Assembly: GCA_022835595.1 (NCBI GenBank)
Contig: BQUP01000001.1
Span: 1,922,001 to 1,986,000, forward strand
Direction of reading: 5' to 3'
Source of the DNA: Cystobasidium ongulense
Lineage: Eukaryota; Basidiomycota; Cystobasidiomycetes; Cystobasidiales; Cystobasidiaceae
Length of the DNA: 64,000 bases
This document shows, one piece after another, positions 13,668 to 22,959 of the stretch. Numbering within the stretch: position 1 is the stretch's first letter; every line of letters begins with the position of its first letter. A model generated the notes under the pieces. The model saw only the letters and a program-made list of their open reading frames with translations, was not told the origin of the DNA and made no database searches. The position numbers and the translations under genes were made by a program.

Positions 13668-14881
13668 TCACACATCGTCAAAGCGGTACTTCTCGATACC
13701 TCGTACCCCTGGTATCTTTACAGCGAAAACAGACCCAGAATCCGGATACCGTGCCACCTTGTCAGCATCGGTATCGTCCCCACTCTCATTCAGCGAGCCA
13801 GAAGTCACATAAAGCGTATCTCGCTCTGGTCCCCCGAACGCAGCTGATGTGATATTGAGCGACTTCGGAAATTGGACCTCCATTTCGACTTCTCCAGCAG
13901 GAGTATAGCGAGTGACGCGAGCTCCGGCGTATCTGTTAGGCTTTTCAGTATTCTGACCTTACGGGGATAGTCCCCCTGCTCACTTTGCACTCCAGACATA
14001 GCCTTCTGTATCCACGCACATGCCGTCAGGCCGTCCGTCCCACGTTGTCCTCACAAAGACCCGCTTGTTCGACGCTGTGCCTGTTTCAAGATCGTAGTCT
14101 AGGGCAACAATTTCGAAAGAGCGAGTATCGGCAATGTATCTGAAGATGTAGTGCAAGTCTGGACATTAGCTATATATCTTCCGAAAGTTGGAGCCGAAGC
14201 TGCACTGACATTGTGCGGTTGTCCGGCGAGAACGCAATACCATTTGGCACTGTCATATGACCGATCTCTGTCATTTCTTCAGATACCCAGCCATCTCCAA
14301 GGCATTCTACTTTGTATATCCGACCAGGGAGCTGGTCTTCGTTGAATGGCTGTCCACGAAGCGTCTTGCTGCCTGAAAAGATCCGGCCGCGCGCATCGCA
14401 AGCACTATCGTTGAACATGCGCATGTCCCTCAAGTCGGTTGGTACCGGATTCTCGCACATATATTCGATGATAGCTGGGCTACTTGGTGATGTTTCAGTC
14501 GTATTTCGAACTGGAAGGTAGGCAAATCCGCCGCGAGCAGCGGCCAAGAAGAGCTGCAGCAAGCAGTCTGGCGTCAGCTTTGTCTTTGTGACATTGGCAA
14601 TTGATGATACTAACGTCTGTATTGTTCTTGCAGAACGAAATCGACGCTATGCACTCATTGTAGTAGTCGGTACTGAGCTCATTTGTGGCAAGGTCGACGT
14701 GATGGATGCAGTCCTTTCCACTGCCAGTGCAAGCCTCAGGCCAAGTAAGCTTTCTGTGCACTGGAAGAGCTCACACATCGACAAAATGTAGTAAATTGCG
14801 AGCCTCGTCCCACAATGGACCTTCGCCAAGCTGGCAGGCGATTTTGTATAAAGGTTCGGTAACATCGATAGTTTGGACCAT
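13668..14881 (-). CDS. SMP-30/gluconolactonase/regucalcin-like sugar lactonase
   Basis: Six-bladed propeller hydrolase family that opens aldonolactones using a bound divalent metal. Starts at 14881 (MVQTIDVTEPLYKIACQLG) with the metal-ligand Glu in GEGPLWDEARNLLHFVDV. A GTGAGC donor inside the last Val codon gives a 54-nt intron to GKDCIHHVDLATNELSTDYY. Later exons hold MFNDSACDARGRIFSGSKT, the PNGIAFSPDNRT strand with a metal-ligand Asn, YIADTRSFEIVALDYDLE, DGRPDGMCVDTEGYVW with the catalytic-type Asp, and the end FPKSLNITSAAFGGPE...RFDDV. The motif order matches SMP-30. It diverges from an anion transporter across a 559-bp promoter, suggesting uptake and hydrolysis of a sugar acid or its lactone. 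The substrate is not known. No secretion signal is seen. Confidence 0.88.
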
Positions 14882-15440
14882 GTTATCTGAGGGAGTCCGT
14901 ACAGAGTATATAGCAGCTCGAGCTACCTATACTGAGGATAGCTGCGATGCTCCGTACGCTCGGCCTATGCACCCGTGGTATGAATGAATGTGTTCTGCAA
15001 AAAAAAACCTGCACCACCGGCGGTATTGGCGGTAAGTTGGCTTCGGGGACCAGCACCGACTTGGGCATGCAGTACATACAGTAGATCTATTCTACCACAC
15101 GTAATATTTGACTGTCTGGGTCTCTGGGATACCCATGACGACCGGGAAACGTCGGATGAATAGTTAGCTGCAGAGCTGGTGGCGTCGCCCAATTTCGCCG
15201 GCCGGCGCCTTAGTTTCCTGCTGGGGACCTGCGCCGGCGTTTCTCTGTTTCTTGCGGTATGAAGGTGAATGCACCGAGGGTTTTCCGACGGGTCTCCACG
15301 TTCTGATATGGATTTCTGCAGTCAATCCTTTTGTTCTTCTGCTCACCTCGAAGAATCACTAGACTGAATCCTCAGGGGTCAGATCCACTTAGTGCCTTTG
15401 CCAGTCCCACACAGACTCGCATAACGTCATTGGCTTCAAG
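14882..15440. promoter_or_regulatory. Shared divergent promoter with GC palindromes
   Basis: The interval between the start codons of the lactonase and the MFS transporter. It contains a perfect 12-bp palindrome CGCCGGCCGGCG at 15196-15207 and an 8-bp palindrome CGCCGGCG at 15232-15239, separated by 24 bp. CGG/CCG inverted pairs are the usual half-sites of fungal Zn2Cys6 regulators, so co-regulation by such a factor is plausible but inferred. A run of A at about 15001-15007 lies on the lactonase side. Confidence 0.5.
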
Positions 15441-17648
15441 ATGGATCTCAATCGCACAGAGTCTGGCGCTACTACAGCGACGGATTTCAGCAATAGCACT
15501 GAGGCGGGACTAAAGCCTGCTGAGAAAGGAGCAGCTCGCAATGCGAATCTCGGCATCGTCCTCGAGGAAGACGAGCTTGAGAAAATGGACGATGCCGCTC
15601 GAGCTTTACAGGGTCAGGACCTAACCTTCACCAAGGAGGAAGAGCACAAAGTACTGCGAAAGATTGACTGGCGTCTGATGCCCATTATGGCGTGGACATG
15701 TGGCTTGCAGGTGAGCGCTGAAAGTCTGTCGAACGAAAGAGCTCTGAGTTGAACAGTATACACCACCTGCTATCGCGCAGTTCGTAGACAAGGCCGCCAT
15801 CTCCAATGCTGCCATCTTTGGAATGCGGAAAGATCTTGATCTTCAGGGTTCTGAATATTCATGGGCTGTAAGTTCTGCGATAGTGATTTCAATAGCACGC
15901 AGCTCGAGCTAAGACTGTGATACACTCCAGGTCAGCATTTTCTACTTTGGCTACCTTCTTGGAACGTACCCGTCTCTCTACGCGATGCAAAAGCTGCACA
16001 TCGGGAAGTTCATCGCGGTCATGACAGTATGCTGGGGTATATCTATTCTCGCCATGCTGGGTGTGTCCAACTACGGCGGATTGTTAGCATGTCGCTTCTT
16101 GCTTGGCCTGTTCGAAGCCTGTCTGTCGCCAGGCTTTTTGCAGATCACCACGAGATGGTACAAGCAGCGGGAACAGCCTTTCCGATTCGCTCTCTGGGTG
16201 AGTCGTGCTCTCGTTCTCCTTACCCTTGTCGTACTTTGGCTGATACTTGATATGTGATTTTCGTAGACACTTACGAATGGTCTGATGCCAATTCCGGCCC
16301 TGGTCATCTACTACGGAATCGGTCACGCATCAGGCGGCGCGCTCGCTCCATGGAGATACATTTTCCTGCTCCTCGGCCTGTTGACAGTCATTACTGGGGT
16401 TCTTTGTTGGTTCCTTTTGCCAAATACGCCAGCCGATGTCAAGTGGCTTGACGCACGCGGGAGAGCGATTGCAGTTGAGCGTGTCGCATCCAGCCAGACT
16501 GGAATCAAGTAGGTTTTAAGGGGTTTCAGACCCAAAAGTGTTCGCGACTTCGTCACTGACTAGGTTTGCAAAACACAGCAACACTACCTGGAAATGGGCC
16601 CAGTTCCGAGAAGCGATGACCGATATCCGAGTCTGGCTGTAAGCAATTGTACTCACTTGACTAGAAGTATGTGCTGATTCTTATCGACAATCAGCACGGT
16701 TTCAACCCTCTTCCTGTCCCAAAGTGGTGGAGCAGTCACCACCAATTTCATTGGTGAGTAGCCACCAATCCCCGTGTATGTACATGAAAGGGGTTTACTT
16801 ACTATTATCCCCTCTCGATATTCTAGGCATCATTATCAACGGATTCGGCTACCCGCAGCTCAAATCGATGCTTCTCCAATCGCCAGCCTTCGCGATTCAA
16901 GCGGCCGTCTGTCTTCTCGTGACTGGCTTGGTTTCCTTCACGAAGACTTTCCGCTATGCAAAGCAGCCGCTATTGTCCTTAGCTGCTAGTGCAGTAGTTG
17001 CCGGTACTGCCGTCATCTATAGTCATCAGCCAACTCCACAAAACAGGTCGCTCTTGCTTGGTATGATGTGTAAGTGTTCCTGAAAAATCTTGTCTTCTGG
17101 TACGGGCTTATGTGAGGATTTCTGCTATTTCAGATATGATCGCATTGAACAACTGCTCATTCACCACAAGTAAGTGAATGAAGCTTCTGAAAATATCCCA
17201 AATGCCACTCCACCTTCCTGGGCCTGCTGACGCCTTCTCTTCAGTCATGTCCGTCATTGGCACCAATTTCGCTGGCGCAACGAAGAAGACGACTGTCAAC
17301 TCGATGGCATTCGTAGCGTACTGTATCTCAAACATCGTCGTTCCTCAAGCCTTTTTAGGGCGCGAGGCGCCGACATATCACACCGGCATCTTGACTGTGA
17401 TGTGTTTCCAAATCGCCTTGATCGCGTGTTACTGGATCAATTGGACGTTGATGACCTTGGATAATCGCAAAAGAAATAAAGCTGCCATTTGTAGTAGTAA
17501 AGTAGAGCACCAACAGCAGCCAGCTGGAAGTGACAGCGAGGTAGAGCAGGAAGCCATCAACACCGAAGCCGCTCACCGTGCCAAAATTATGAATGGTCTC
17601 AAGGACTTGACGGACAGGGAGAATAAGTCATTCCGATATGCGCCCTAG
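15441..17648 (+). CDS. MFS transporter, anion:cation symporter family (Dal5/allantoate permease-like)
   Basis: A plasma-membrane carrier for organic anions. Starts at 15441 with a hydrophilic N-terminus and the family entry motif LRKIDWRLMPIMAWTCGLQ, then after an intron FVDKAAISNAAIFGMRKDLD. Membrane segments follow: VSIFYFGYLLGTYPS, FIAVMTVCWGISILAM, the central LLACRFLLGLFEACLSPGF block, the lumenal-side IPALVIYYGIGHASG, the segment LLLGLLTVITGVLCWFLLP and the ADVKWLD motif that closes the first half. The second half runs through several small exons (GIIINGFGYPQLKSMLLQSP, MSVIGTNFAGATKKTTVNSM, then the last TM ending IACYWINWTLM). Length, 12-TM layout and motifs fit the ACS family. Its partner lactonase suggests a sugar-acid or lactone substrate; nicotinate, allantoate or another carboxylate are alternatives. 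Confidence 0.9.
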
Positions 17649-18071
17649 TGATATACTGAACGTGCACGTGCATCGATATCGGTATCGTTTCATGCAGGCC
17701 AGCGTGCCTTTGGATCTGTGTATAGATTTGATAGGAGGACCTCCACAGGAGACACTGAACGACACAAGTAGCCCTGCAAAGGTGCCATAGAGCCCGGTGC
17801 CTCTGTGCGAGCATCGTGACACCGTTCGAGAAGCACGCATCCTGCCGGGTCGCGTTTTTGAAGTGGGATTGAAACGCCCGACCAGGAACGCCAGGACGAC
17901 TCCCCAACAGATATGGATGAATATCAGCGATCGTGTCTGTGTACATAACAACCACCGCATTGCTGGACATTGTAGATAGATATACCCATTCCCCGATCAC
18001 CTCGCTTGCTCATGATTTCTTCACTTCGCCGCTTTGGCTGTTTGTAGCTTGCTTCTCCACCGCATTGAACG
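17649..18071. other. Intergenic region between the transporter and TCA17
   Basis: About 420 bp between two plus-strand genes. It should hold the transporter 3' UTR and the TCA17 promoter. The open frames on the minus strand are unsupported. No repeat or motif stands out. Confidence 0.5.
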
Positions 18072-18803
18072 ATGAAAATTCTCTCAATAGCTTTGATTGG
18101 TGAGCTTTCGTTTCGAGCGCAAGTCTGCGTCTTGTTCTTGCTGACGTAGCGGTGTGGGTGCTAGGTCGTCAGAATCAACCGCTCTTTATAAGGTCCTATG
18201 GCCGACCAAACGCAACTGCCGAGGAGGATCTGAAATGGCATTTTGTCGCACATACTAGTTTGGATGTATTCGAAGAGCGAGGTGCGTTCCATAATTATCA
18301 GGAAGTAGCTGTTGTCTTGCGAATTAGGGTTGATTGAGGACGGACTTGCCGTTTGCAGAGGCGTCTGGTGTTCGTCAGAACGACCATTATGCCGGTCTTC
18401 TGCAAGTGATGGACGATTATGCTGTGTGAGTATTTGAAGTTTGACTGTGCTCTTAAACTTGCTCACGCCTCTCACATGCCTTGCAGATATGGCTATCAGA
18501 CCAGCACACGCGTCAAGATTGTTCTCACTCTCGCATTGACCGAAGAGACTGTCAAAGACAACGATATTAAGACAGTATGTTAAGAGTCCAGCACATTGTC
18601 ATGCAGAGAACTAATGCAGTATGCATCCTCAGATCTTTAAAGCCATTCATAATGCTTATATCGCACACCTCAGCAATCCATTCAATGATTCCTGCGGGGA
18701 AGGAGCGCCTGATTTTGTAGCTCCGCCTATACAAAGTCAGAAGTTCGAGCAGAAGCTCCGCAATATCGCATTAGCGCAAGATGCCGATACGCCAAGGACA
18801 TGA
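18072..18803 (+). CDS. TCA17: TRAPP complex subunit Tca17 / TRAPPC2L
   Basis: A small longin-fold subunit associated with TRAPP II, the exchange factor acting on Rab GTPases at the Golgi. Five exons. The start at 18072 gives MKILSIALI, spliced through GTGAGC to AVWVLGRQNQPLFIRSYG, then DLKWHFVAHTSLDVFEER. After an intron come ASGVRQNDHYAGLLQVMDDY, YGYQTSTRVKIVLTLAL with VKDNDIKT, and finally IFKAIHNAYIAHLSNPFND. These match, in order, the conserved blocks of human TRAPPC2L (FHYMVHTSLDVV, YGYVTNSKVKFV, NEIRSMFRKLHNSY, NPF). The C-terminal extension after NPFND is longer than in the human protein and looks disordered. Sedlin/Trs20 is the nearest relative, but the LKWHFVAHTSLDV phrase favours the TRAPPC2L branch. 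Confidence 0.9.
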
Positions 18804-19425
18804 TGATTCATACAGCTTTGGCCTACATCGCAGCAAGCCCAAGTTCACACCTATGCCATACAGTGGCTTTCGTTACACTGCCGCCTGGTGAGTCCATACA
18901 CGTATCAAAGTTCCGGACTTCGTCTTCTTCCATCCCCTCTTCACCGCCGGACAATGACGCGCCTTCTAGAGACTAGTGGAGATGCAGCGACAGATACCTG
19001 GCGAAGATTGAAATTACATTCTTCTCTTGGGAAGATCCGAGAGTCTCTCATAACCCGCCTTGACTTTCACTAGCAAGGAGCGTGGTTGTGAGATAAGGCA
19101 TGATCCGGATCTCGTACATTCTACTCCTCCATACTTCCGTTTCCGGTTTCTACGATTCATCGTCAGAAAATGGTACTGACTTTTGGGCCTCGTCATCTCG
19201 ACAAATCAGTCTCTCAAGGCATCAATACTAGAAGATCCATTTCACCCAGATACAAGTCGGTGAAATAGCTTCGCTGGTACAAGGCGATACGCACAAGGAG
19301 AAGAACGTCCATACGCGTACCGTACGGGCAGGATTCAGTGGCTTTAGATCTACAGTAAGCTTGCTTCTTCTCATTGCTTCCGGCACAGCGACACATCACA
19401 ATCCCTCCCTCCACTCCTCTATCGA

Positions 19426-19549
19426 ATGATGAATGTTATGTTGGCACCAGTCTCTAGTAGCTCTGTTCCATACGGAAAGAGCTATTATGAAGAGTCATAA
19501 CCCCGGCATTGTTTCTTAACAACAATATATACGCTATGCAATGTCCTGA
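19426..19549 (+). ncRNA. Structured C/D-box-like RNA, copy 1 of 3
   Basis: Begins with a C-box-like ATGATGA and ends with a D-box-like CTGA. Helix P1 pairs GTTATG (19435-19440) with CATAAC (19496-19501). Inside it, P2 pairs TAGCTCT (19458-19464) with AGAGCTA (19478-19484), capped by TTCC/GGAA around the loop ATAC. P3 pairs GGCATTG (19505-19511) with CAATGTC (19539-19545), directly abutting the D box. TCGA lies on both outer flanks and could close the terminal stem. The copies also spell a 24-codon frame ending YYEES, but the substitutions follow pairing rather than codons. I could not assign a known snoRNA or a guide target. Confidence 0.72.
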
Positions 19550-19810
19550 AATTCGAATCCATCCTCCCTGTCTACCTTCCAAGTCGAGATTGTGTACATT
19601 TCAAAGCTTACACCCCTCGCAGTACTTTCAGCCTCCTGGTCCTCGCAGAATCGCACAGCATTGCTTGCTCAACTTCCAAATGGTTCAAGCCCTCTGCTCT
19701 CGCTAGAAATGTTCGTCATGACAAGCACTTCGCTGTTCCAATCGGTAAGTCCTTGTTCATTCAGACAAACCCTACTCCACAAATCACTACAATACCCTCC
19801 TCGATCTCGA

Positions 19811-19934
19811 ATGATGAATGTTATGTTGGCACCAGTCTCTAGTAGCTCTGTCTCATACGAGAGGGGCTATTATGAAGAGTCATAACCTCGGCACTGTTCT
19901 TTAACAACAATATATACGCTATGCAGTGTCCTGA
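19811..19934 (+). ncRNA. Structured C/D-box-like RNA, copy 2 of 3
   Basis: Same 124-nt length and same terminal ATGATGA and CTGA as copy 1. Substitutions preserve pairing: the P2 tip becomes TCTC/GAGA, and P3 becomes GGCACTG/CAGTGTC, a T-A to C-G double change. The lower part of P2 pairs TAGCTCT with GGGGCTA through G-U pairs. The flanks carry TCGA on both sides. It sits 66 nt after a GTAAGT donor. Confidence 0.72.
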
Positions 19935-20176
19935 ACTTTCGAAACCACTCCTTCCTAAACCCACTCTGAATTCTTTACAATCAAAGGCTTACTCATATCA
20001 AACTGCTTTTAGACTATTGTCTCAGCAGCGACCACAGTCCTGCTCGTACAACTGCTACAGCAGTCAAGCTCCCGGCTCTTAGATCCTGTCGTCGAGATAA
20101 GATATTGTATGCCGCTTCAACTCGTGAGCTTTTACTTTTTCCTCCTCACAAATCATCACATCTCCCTTTCCATCAA

Positions 20177-20300
20177 ATGATGAATGTTATGTTGGCACCA
20201 GTCTCTAGTAGCTCTGTTCTAAACGGAAGGGGCTATTATGAAGAGTCATAACCTCGACATTGTTTCTTAACAACAATATATACGCTATGCAATGTCCTGA
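20177..20300 (+). ncRNA. Structured C/D-box-like RNA, copy 3 of 3
   Basis: Again 124 nt with ATGATGA and CTGA at the ends. The P2 tip is TTCT/GGAA (one G-U pair, loop AAAC), and P3 is GACATTG/CAATGTC, where the G-U pair of copy 1 has become A-U. The outer flanks lack the TCGA pair seen in copies 1 and 2, so the terminal stem is weaker here. It sits 53 nt after a GTGAGC donor. Confidence 0.7.
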
Positions 20301-20563
20301 AATACCCTATCACCTCCTGCTCCCACCGCGCCCATGGTCACGAAGCGGACATATATTGACTACCTCTTCTTACCTCTAGGCGTGGCCATGCTTAGTATGT
20401 TCTGCAAAACTACAAAAGCCTTTGTCTCCTGCCTAAATTCTGCATTCGTGCATAAAATACATGAGAATGGAAACGGGAGGTTGGAAATTGCACATATACA
20501 ACGACTTCACTGCTGGGTCAAATACGGCATACTGGACACGAACAATTGTACATTAATGCTATG

Positions 20564-21644
20564 CTAGTTACCACAAGCAGTGGGACACGCATCTGCCTCA
20601 GAAGGGACCGGTATATGGACCAGATCTGTATCGAATAGCTCGATGAACTGCACAATTGTTCCTTGATTAGCTATGTAATGGATGATACCTGTTAGGACCA
20701 AAAAGGGGACGCACCTGTTCATTTAAGACTCGTACTTTGGCACCTGCATGCCGCCTGTACTCTTCAAATATGCTGGCCAAGTTCCACCGTTGCAGCTTCC
20801 GCAGACAGCCTATAACCGTCCCGGTTCGATGTCTTCCTAGATTGCACATGACCATCAGAGGATATGAGGAGGGTTGTAGGATGATGTCCCTGTTGAGAGG
20901 CGATGTCAGTACGGTGTTAGAAGTCCATTCATAATACCAAGGCGTACAATGCTTTCACAACGACCTCTTCTGTGATGGGGTCCCATGCATTTGTAGCTTG
21001 CAGCACTCCAAGATGATGTAGCTGGATATGATCCTCGCGCAGGAAGTCTAGACTGCAAGCGGGCAGGGAGTGTAGTGGTATCAGTACAAGGTGCTGCCTG
21101 TAAAAGTGAAGTACTTGTTAAGACGTGCTCATCGCCACACACTCACAATCGTTGATGTGGTTCTTCAGGTGCGAGCCATATCAAGCTCCGCAAGCCTAAG
21201 CGTTGAAGGAATGGAAAATTGAACTCCGTAGGTTGTCCCTGTGATGAGAATTGCGAGTCAGCCATAGCTGTGGGACGAGGTTGCAGATACTAGTGAGGAC
21301 ACTACTGTGCTTACACTTCTATACAGGCCATCTTCAACGATAGCAAAGTTCTCAGGCGGTATCAAGACGCTAGTTTTCGTGAATTTGTTCTGTTTCCTCA
21401 ATTGAGACTGCCGCCGTTCATTCAGATCTTGAGCTGCTGCGTCCTGTTGCTCTTCGGACGTTTTGCCCGTTTGTAGCATGTTCACATCGTCTGCTTCTGT
21501 TTCTTTGCCGTCCATTGTCACTGCGAGTCCATCCAACTTCATTCGAGTAGTTGTAGAGGATGTGCTGTTGCTGTTGCTTGTGCCATTGTTGCTTTGTTGT
21601 GCGGCGGTAGATGTAGAGGCTCCGACGTCGTTCCCATTCTCCAT
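20564..21644 (-). CDS. OCA6: Atypical dual-specificity phosphatase, Oca1/Oca6/Siw14 family
   Basis: PFA-DSP family; members cleave inositol pyrophosphates or act in oxidative-stress and TOR-linked signalling. A Thr/Ser/Asn-rich N-terminus (from the Met at 21644, MENGNDVG) leads to the conserved entry LIPPENFAIVEDGLYRS, then GQPTEFNFPFLQRL, LIWLAPEEPHQR, CLDFLREDHIQLHHLGVLQA and the active-site P-loop CNLGRHRTG (Cys-X5-Arg). It then runs GCLRKLQRWNLASIFEEYRR and, after a last intron, FIELFDTDLVHIP to a stop at 20564. The catalytic Cys and Arg are intact, so it should be active. Oca6 is the best branch because of GCLRKLQ...FEEYRR, but Oca1 or Siw14 cannot be excluded. An upstream Met at 21749 is in frame; starting there would leave only 50 bp to the divergent gene. 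Confidence 0.82.
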
Positions 21645-21799
21645 GATGGCTGCCTCTGCTCCAAGCCGGCAACCGACTTGTCTGACAACTTCAAGGGCGT
21701 CCGTTCTATCTCCACACTTTCTTGATGATGCTTGGATCTGCTTGAACAATGCTCCTTCTGCAAGCTTCGTAACTGCACCGCTCCCACCTGTTCAAGATT

Positions 21800-22304
21800 A
21801 TGATAATCGGAATTGGCCTCGATATCCTCTATCTTCCACGACTGAGCCAGCTCGTCAAGAGGCGCGGTATCGATGGCCTAGCACGCCGTATTCTCACTCG
21901 AGACGAGGTCAAAGTCTTCCAGTCGACTCTGGATGGAGATGCACCTCTAGAAGCGGCGGCAGTGCGCTACCTTGCCGTCCGGTAGGTGCTCGGTCAAGCT
22001 GCATGGTCTATCGTGGAAAATGGTAGACGAGCTGACTTGCGTCTCGTCTTTTCGTTGCTGAACATGACGACTAATACATAGATGGACTGCAAAAGAAGCT
22101 GCATACAAAGCATTGCATCCGCACCGCAAAACGACTTGGAAAGATGTCGAAATAGTCAAGACTAAGCAAACAGGCACTCGGCCTTTGCTGCAATGGACAA
22201 AGGCAAGCGGGACCGATTCGACGGTGAAGATGCACCTCAGTGTATCTCATGATGGTGACTATGTTGCTAGCACGGTCATTGCTGAAAGGATATCGCCGAC
22301 CTGA
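21800..22304 (+). CDS. PPT2: Holo-ACP synthase, AcpS-type phosphopantetheinyl transferase (mitochondrial Ppt2-like)
   Basis: Transfers 4'-phosphopantetheine from CoA to the Ser of acyl carrier protein, most likely the mitochondrial ACP of type II fatty acid/lipoate synthesis. Exon 1 starts MIIGIGLDILYLPRL with the Mg-binding Asp in GLD, then LARRILTRDEVKVF and AAAVRYLAVR. A GTAGGT intron of about 97 nt joins it to WTAKEAAYKALHPHRKTTWK, with the second metal ligand (Glu of KEA). The end is HLSVSHDGDYVASTVIAE. Length (about 135 aa) and motifs match single-domain AcpS rather than the larger Sfp type. No long presequence is visible. It is head-to-head with the phosphatase gene. Confidence 0.92.
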
Positions 22305-22959
22305 GAACAGGGCATATATGTCCAAGCTCCTCGACACTTTCGTTAGGTCAGGAGGATGCACGCTCGATAAAATAAGCATTGCAAGTTATTGATGTGAGAA
22401 AGGTATCTTTTAATGGGTGGAAAGGTGAGGTGGAGATGGTCGAGAAGCGACATTGTCATAATCTTTAATGCCGTGGCATGAGATTTGGGAGGAACAGAGG
22501 TACAGCTAGTGGAAACGATCCAATTGAATTTAGATACCAGCCGTATCAAGAGCTCTCTGATGTTAGTCGAACAGCCTGTACCAATGATATTCTGTAGCCT
22601 TGTAGTCATGTGCAATTTCCGGCAACAATAATTAAAACACTGATGAGCAGGCAGCTTGCTTTCGCTTCCGTAAGGACACCCTTGAACTCGTACACAGCAC
22701 AACGCGGGCAGCCTGGCTGACCTAAGCTGAGAACAGCCTGCAAGTCTGCAACATCATCACAGAACAGACAGAACACCTTGCATTGGGGTGGTGTCGCCGC
22801 TGGGCATTTACAGGCGTGCGTGCCGTCGCGGACAAGGCAATTTTCAGACGACAAGGCAGCAGTAAGCAAGCAGGACAGGTGGAAGCAAGCAAGCAAGCAC
22901 GCAAGTCAGGCGATGGGATACTCCGTCTAGATCAGAGCAGATAGGACCTGATTGCAGCC
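22305..22959. other. Promoter region of HSF1
   Basis: About 655 bp between PPT2 and HSF1, both on the plus strand. I looked for tandem inverted GAA/TTC pentamers (heat-shock elements) and did not see a clear set. A short AAGCAAGC run lies near 22885-22900. Minus-strand open frames here are unsupported. Confidence 0.5.

Larger units (their letters stand above)
18804..20563 (+). ncRNA. Probable non-coding host transcript with three RNA-bearing introns
   Basis: Between TCA17 and the convergent phosphatase gene lies 1.76 kb without a credible protein. It does show a repeated intron architecture. Donors GTAAGC at 19355, GTAAGT at 19745 and GTGAGC at 20124 are each followed after 53-71 nt by a structured 124-nt element. 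For the first two, a GCTTAC branch-like site and an AG follow at about 19622 and 20012; for the third an AG lies at 20379. Inferred introns are 268, 268 and 256 nt, with exons of about 122 and 111 nt between them. Exon sequences differ between units, while the elements are nearly identical. This is the layout of an intronic small-RNA host gene. Its 5' and 3' ends are not visible. Confidence 0.6.

Noticed and set aside
14757-14791. A 23-nt intron in the lactonase gene
   Set aside because: A donor two bases further on (GTGAGC) with an acceptor at GGCAG gives a normal 54-nt intron and a better family match (FVDV-GKDCIHHVDL).
19551-19560. tRNA B-box-like ATTCGAATCC after RNA copy 1
   Set aside because: No A-box or cloverleaf can be formed around it; it fits the flank of the C/D-like element instead.
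19592-19885. A 97-aa protein-coding gene over RNA copy 2
   Set aside because: The frame crosses the predicted donor at 19745 and enters the structured RNA; nothing else in it is conserved between units, and changes follow base pairing.
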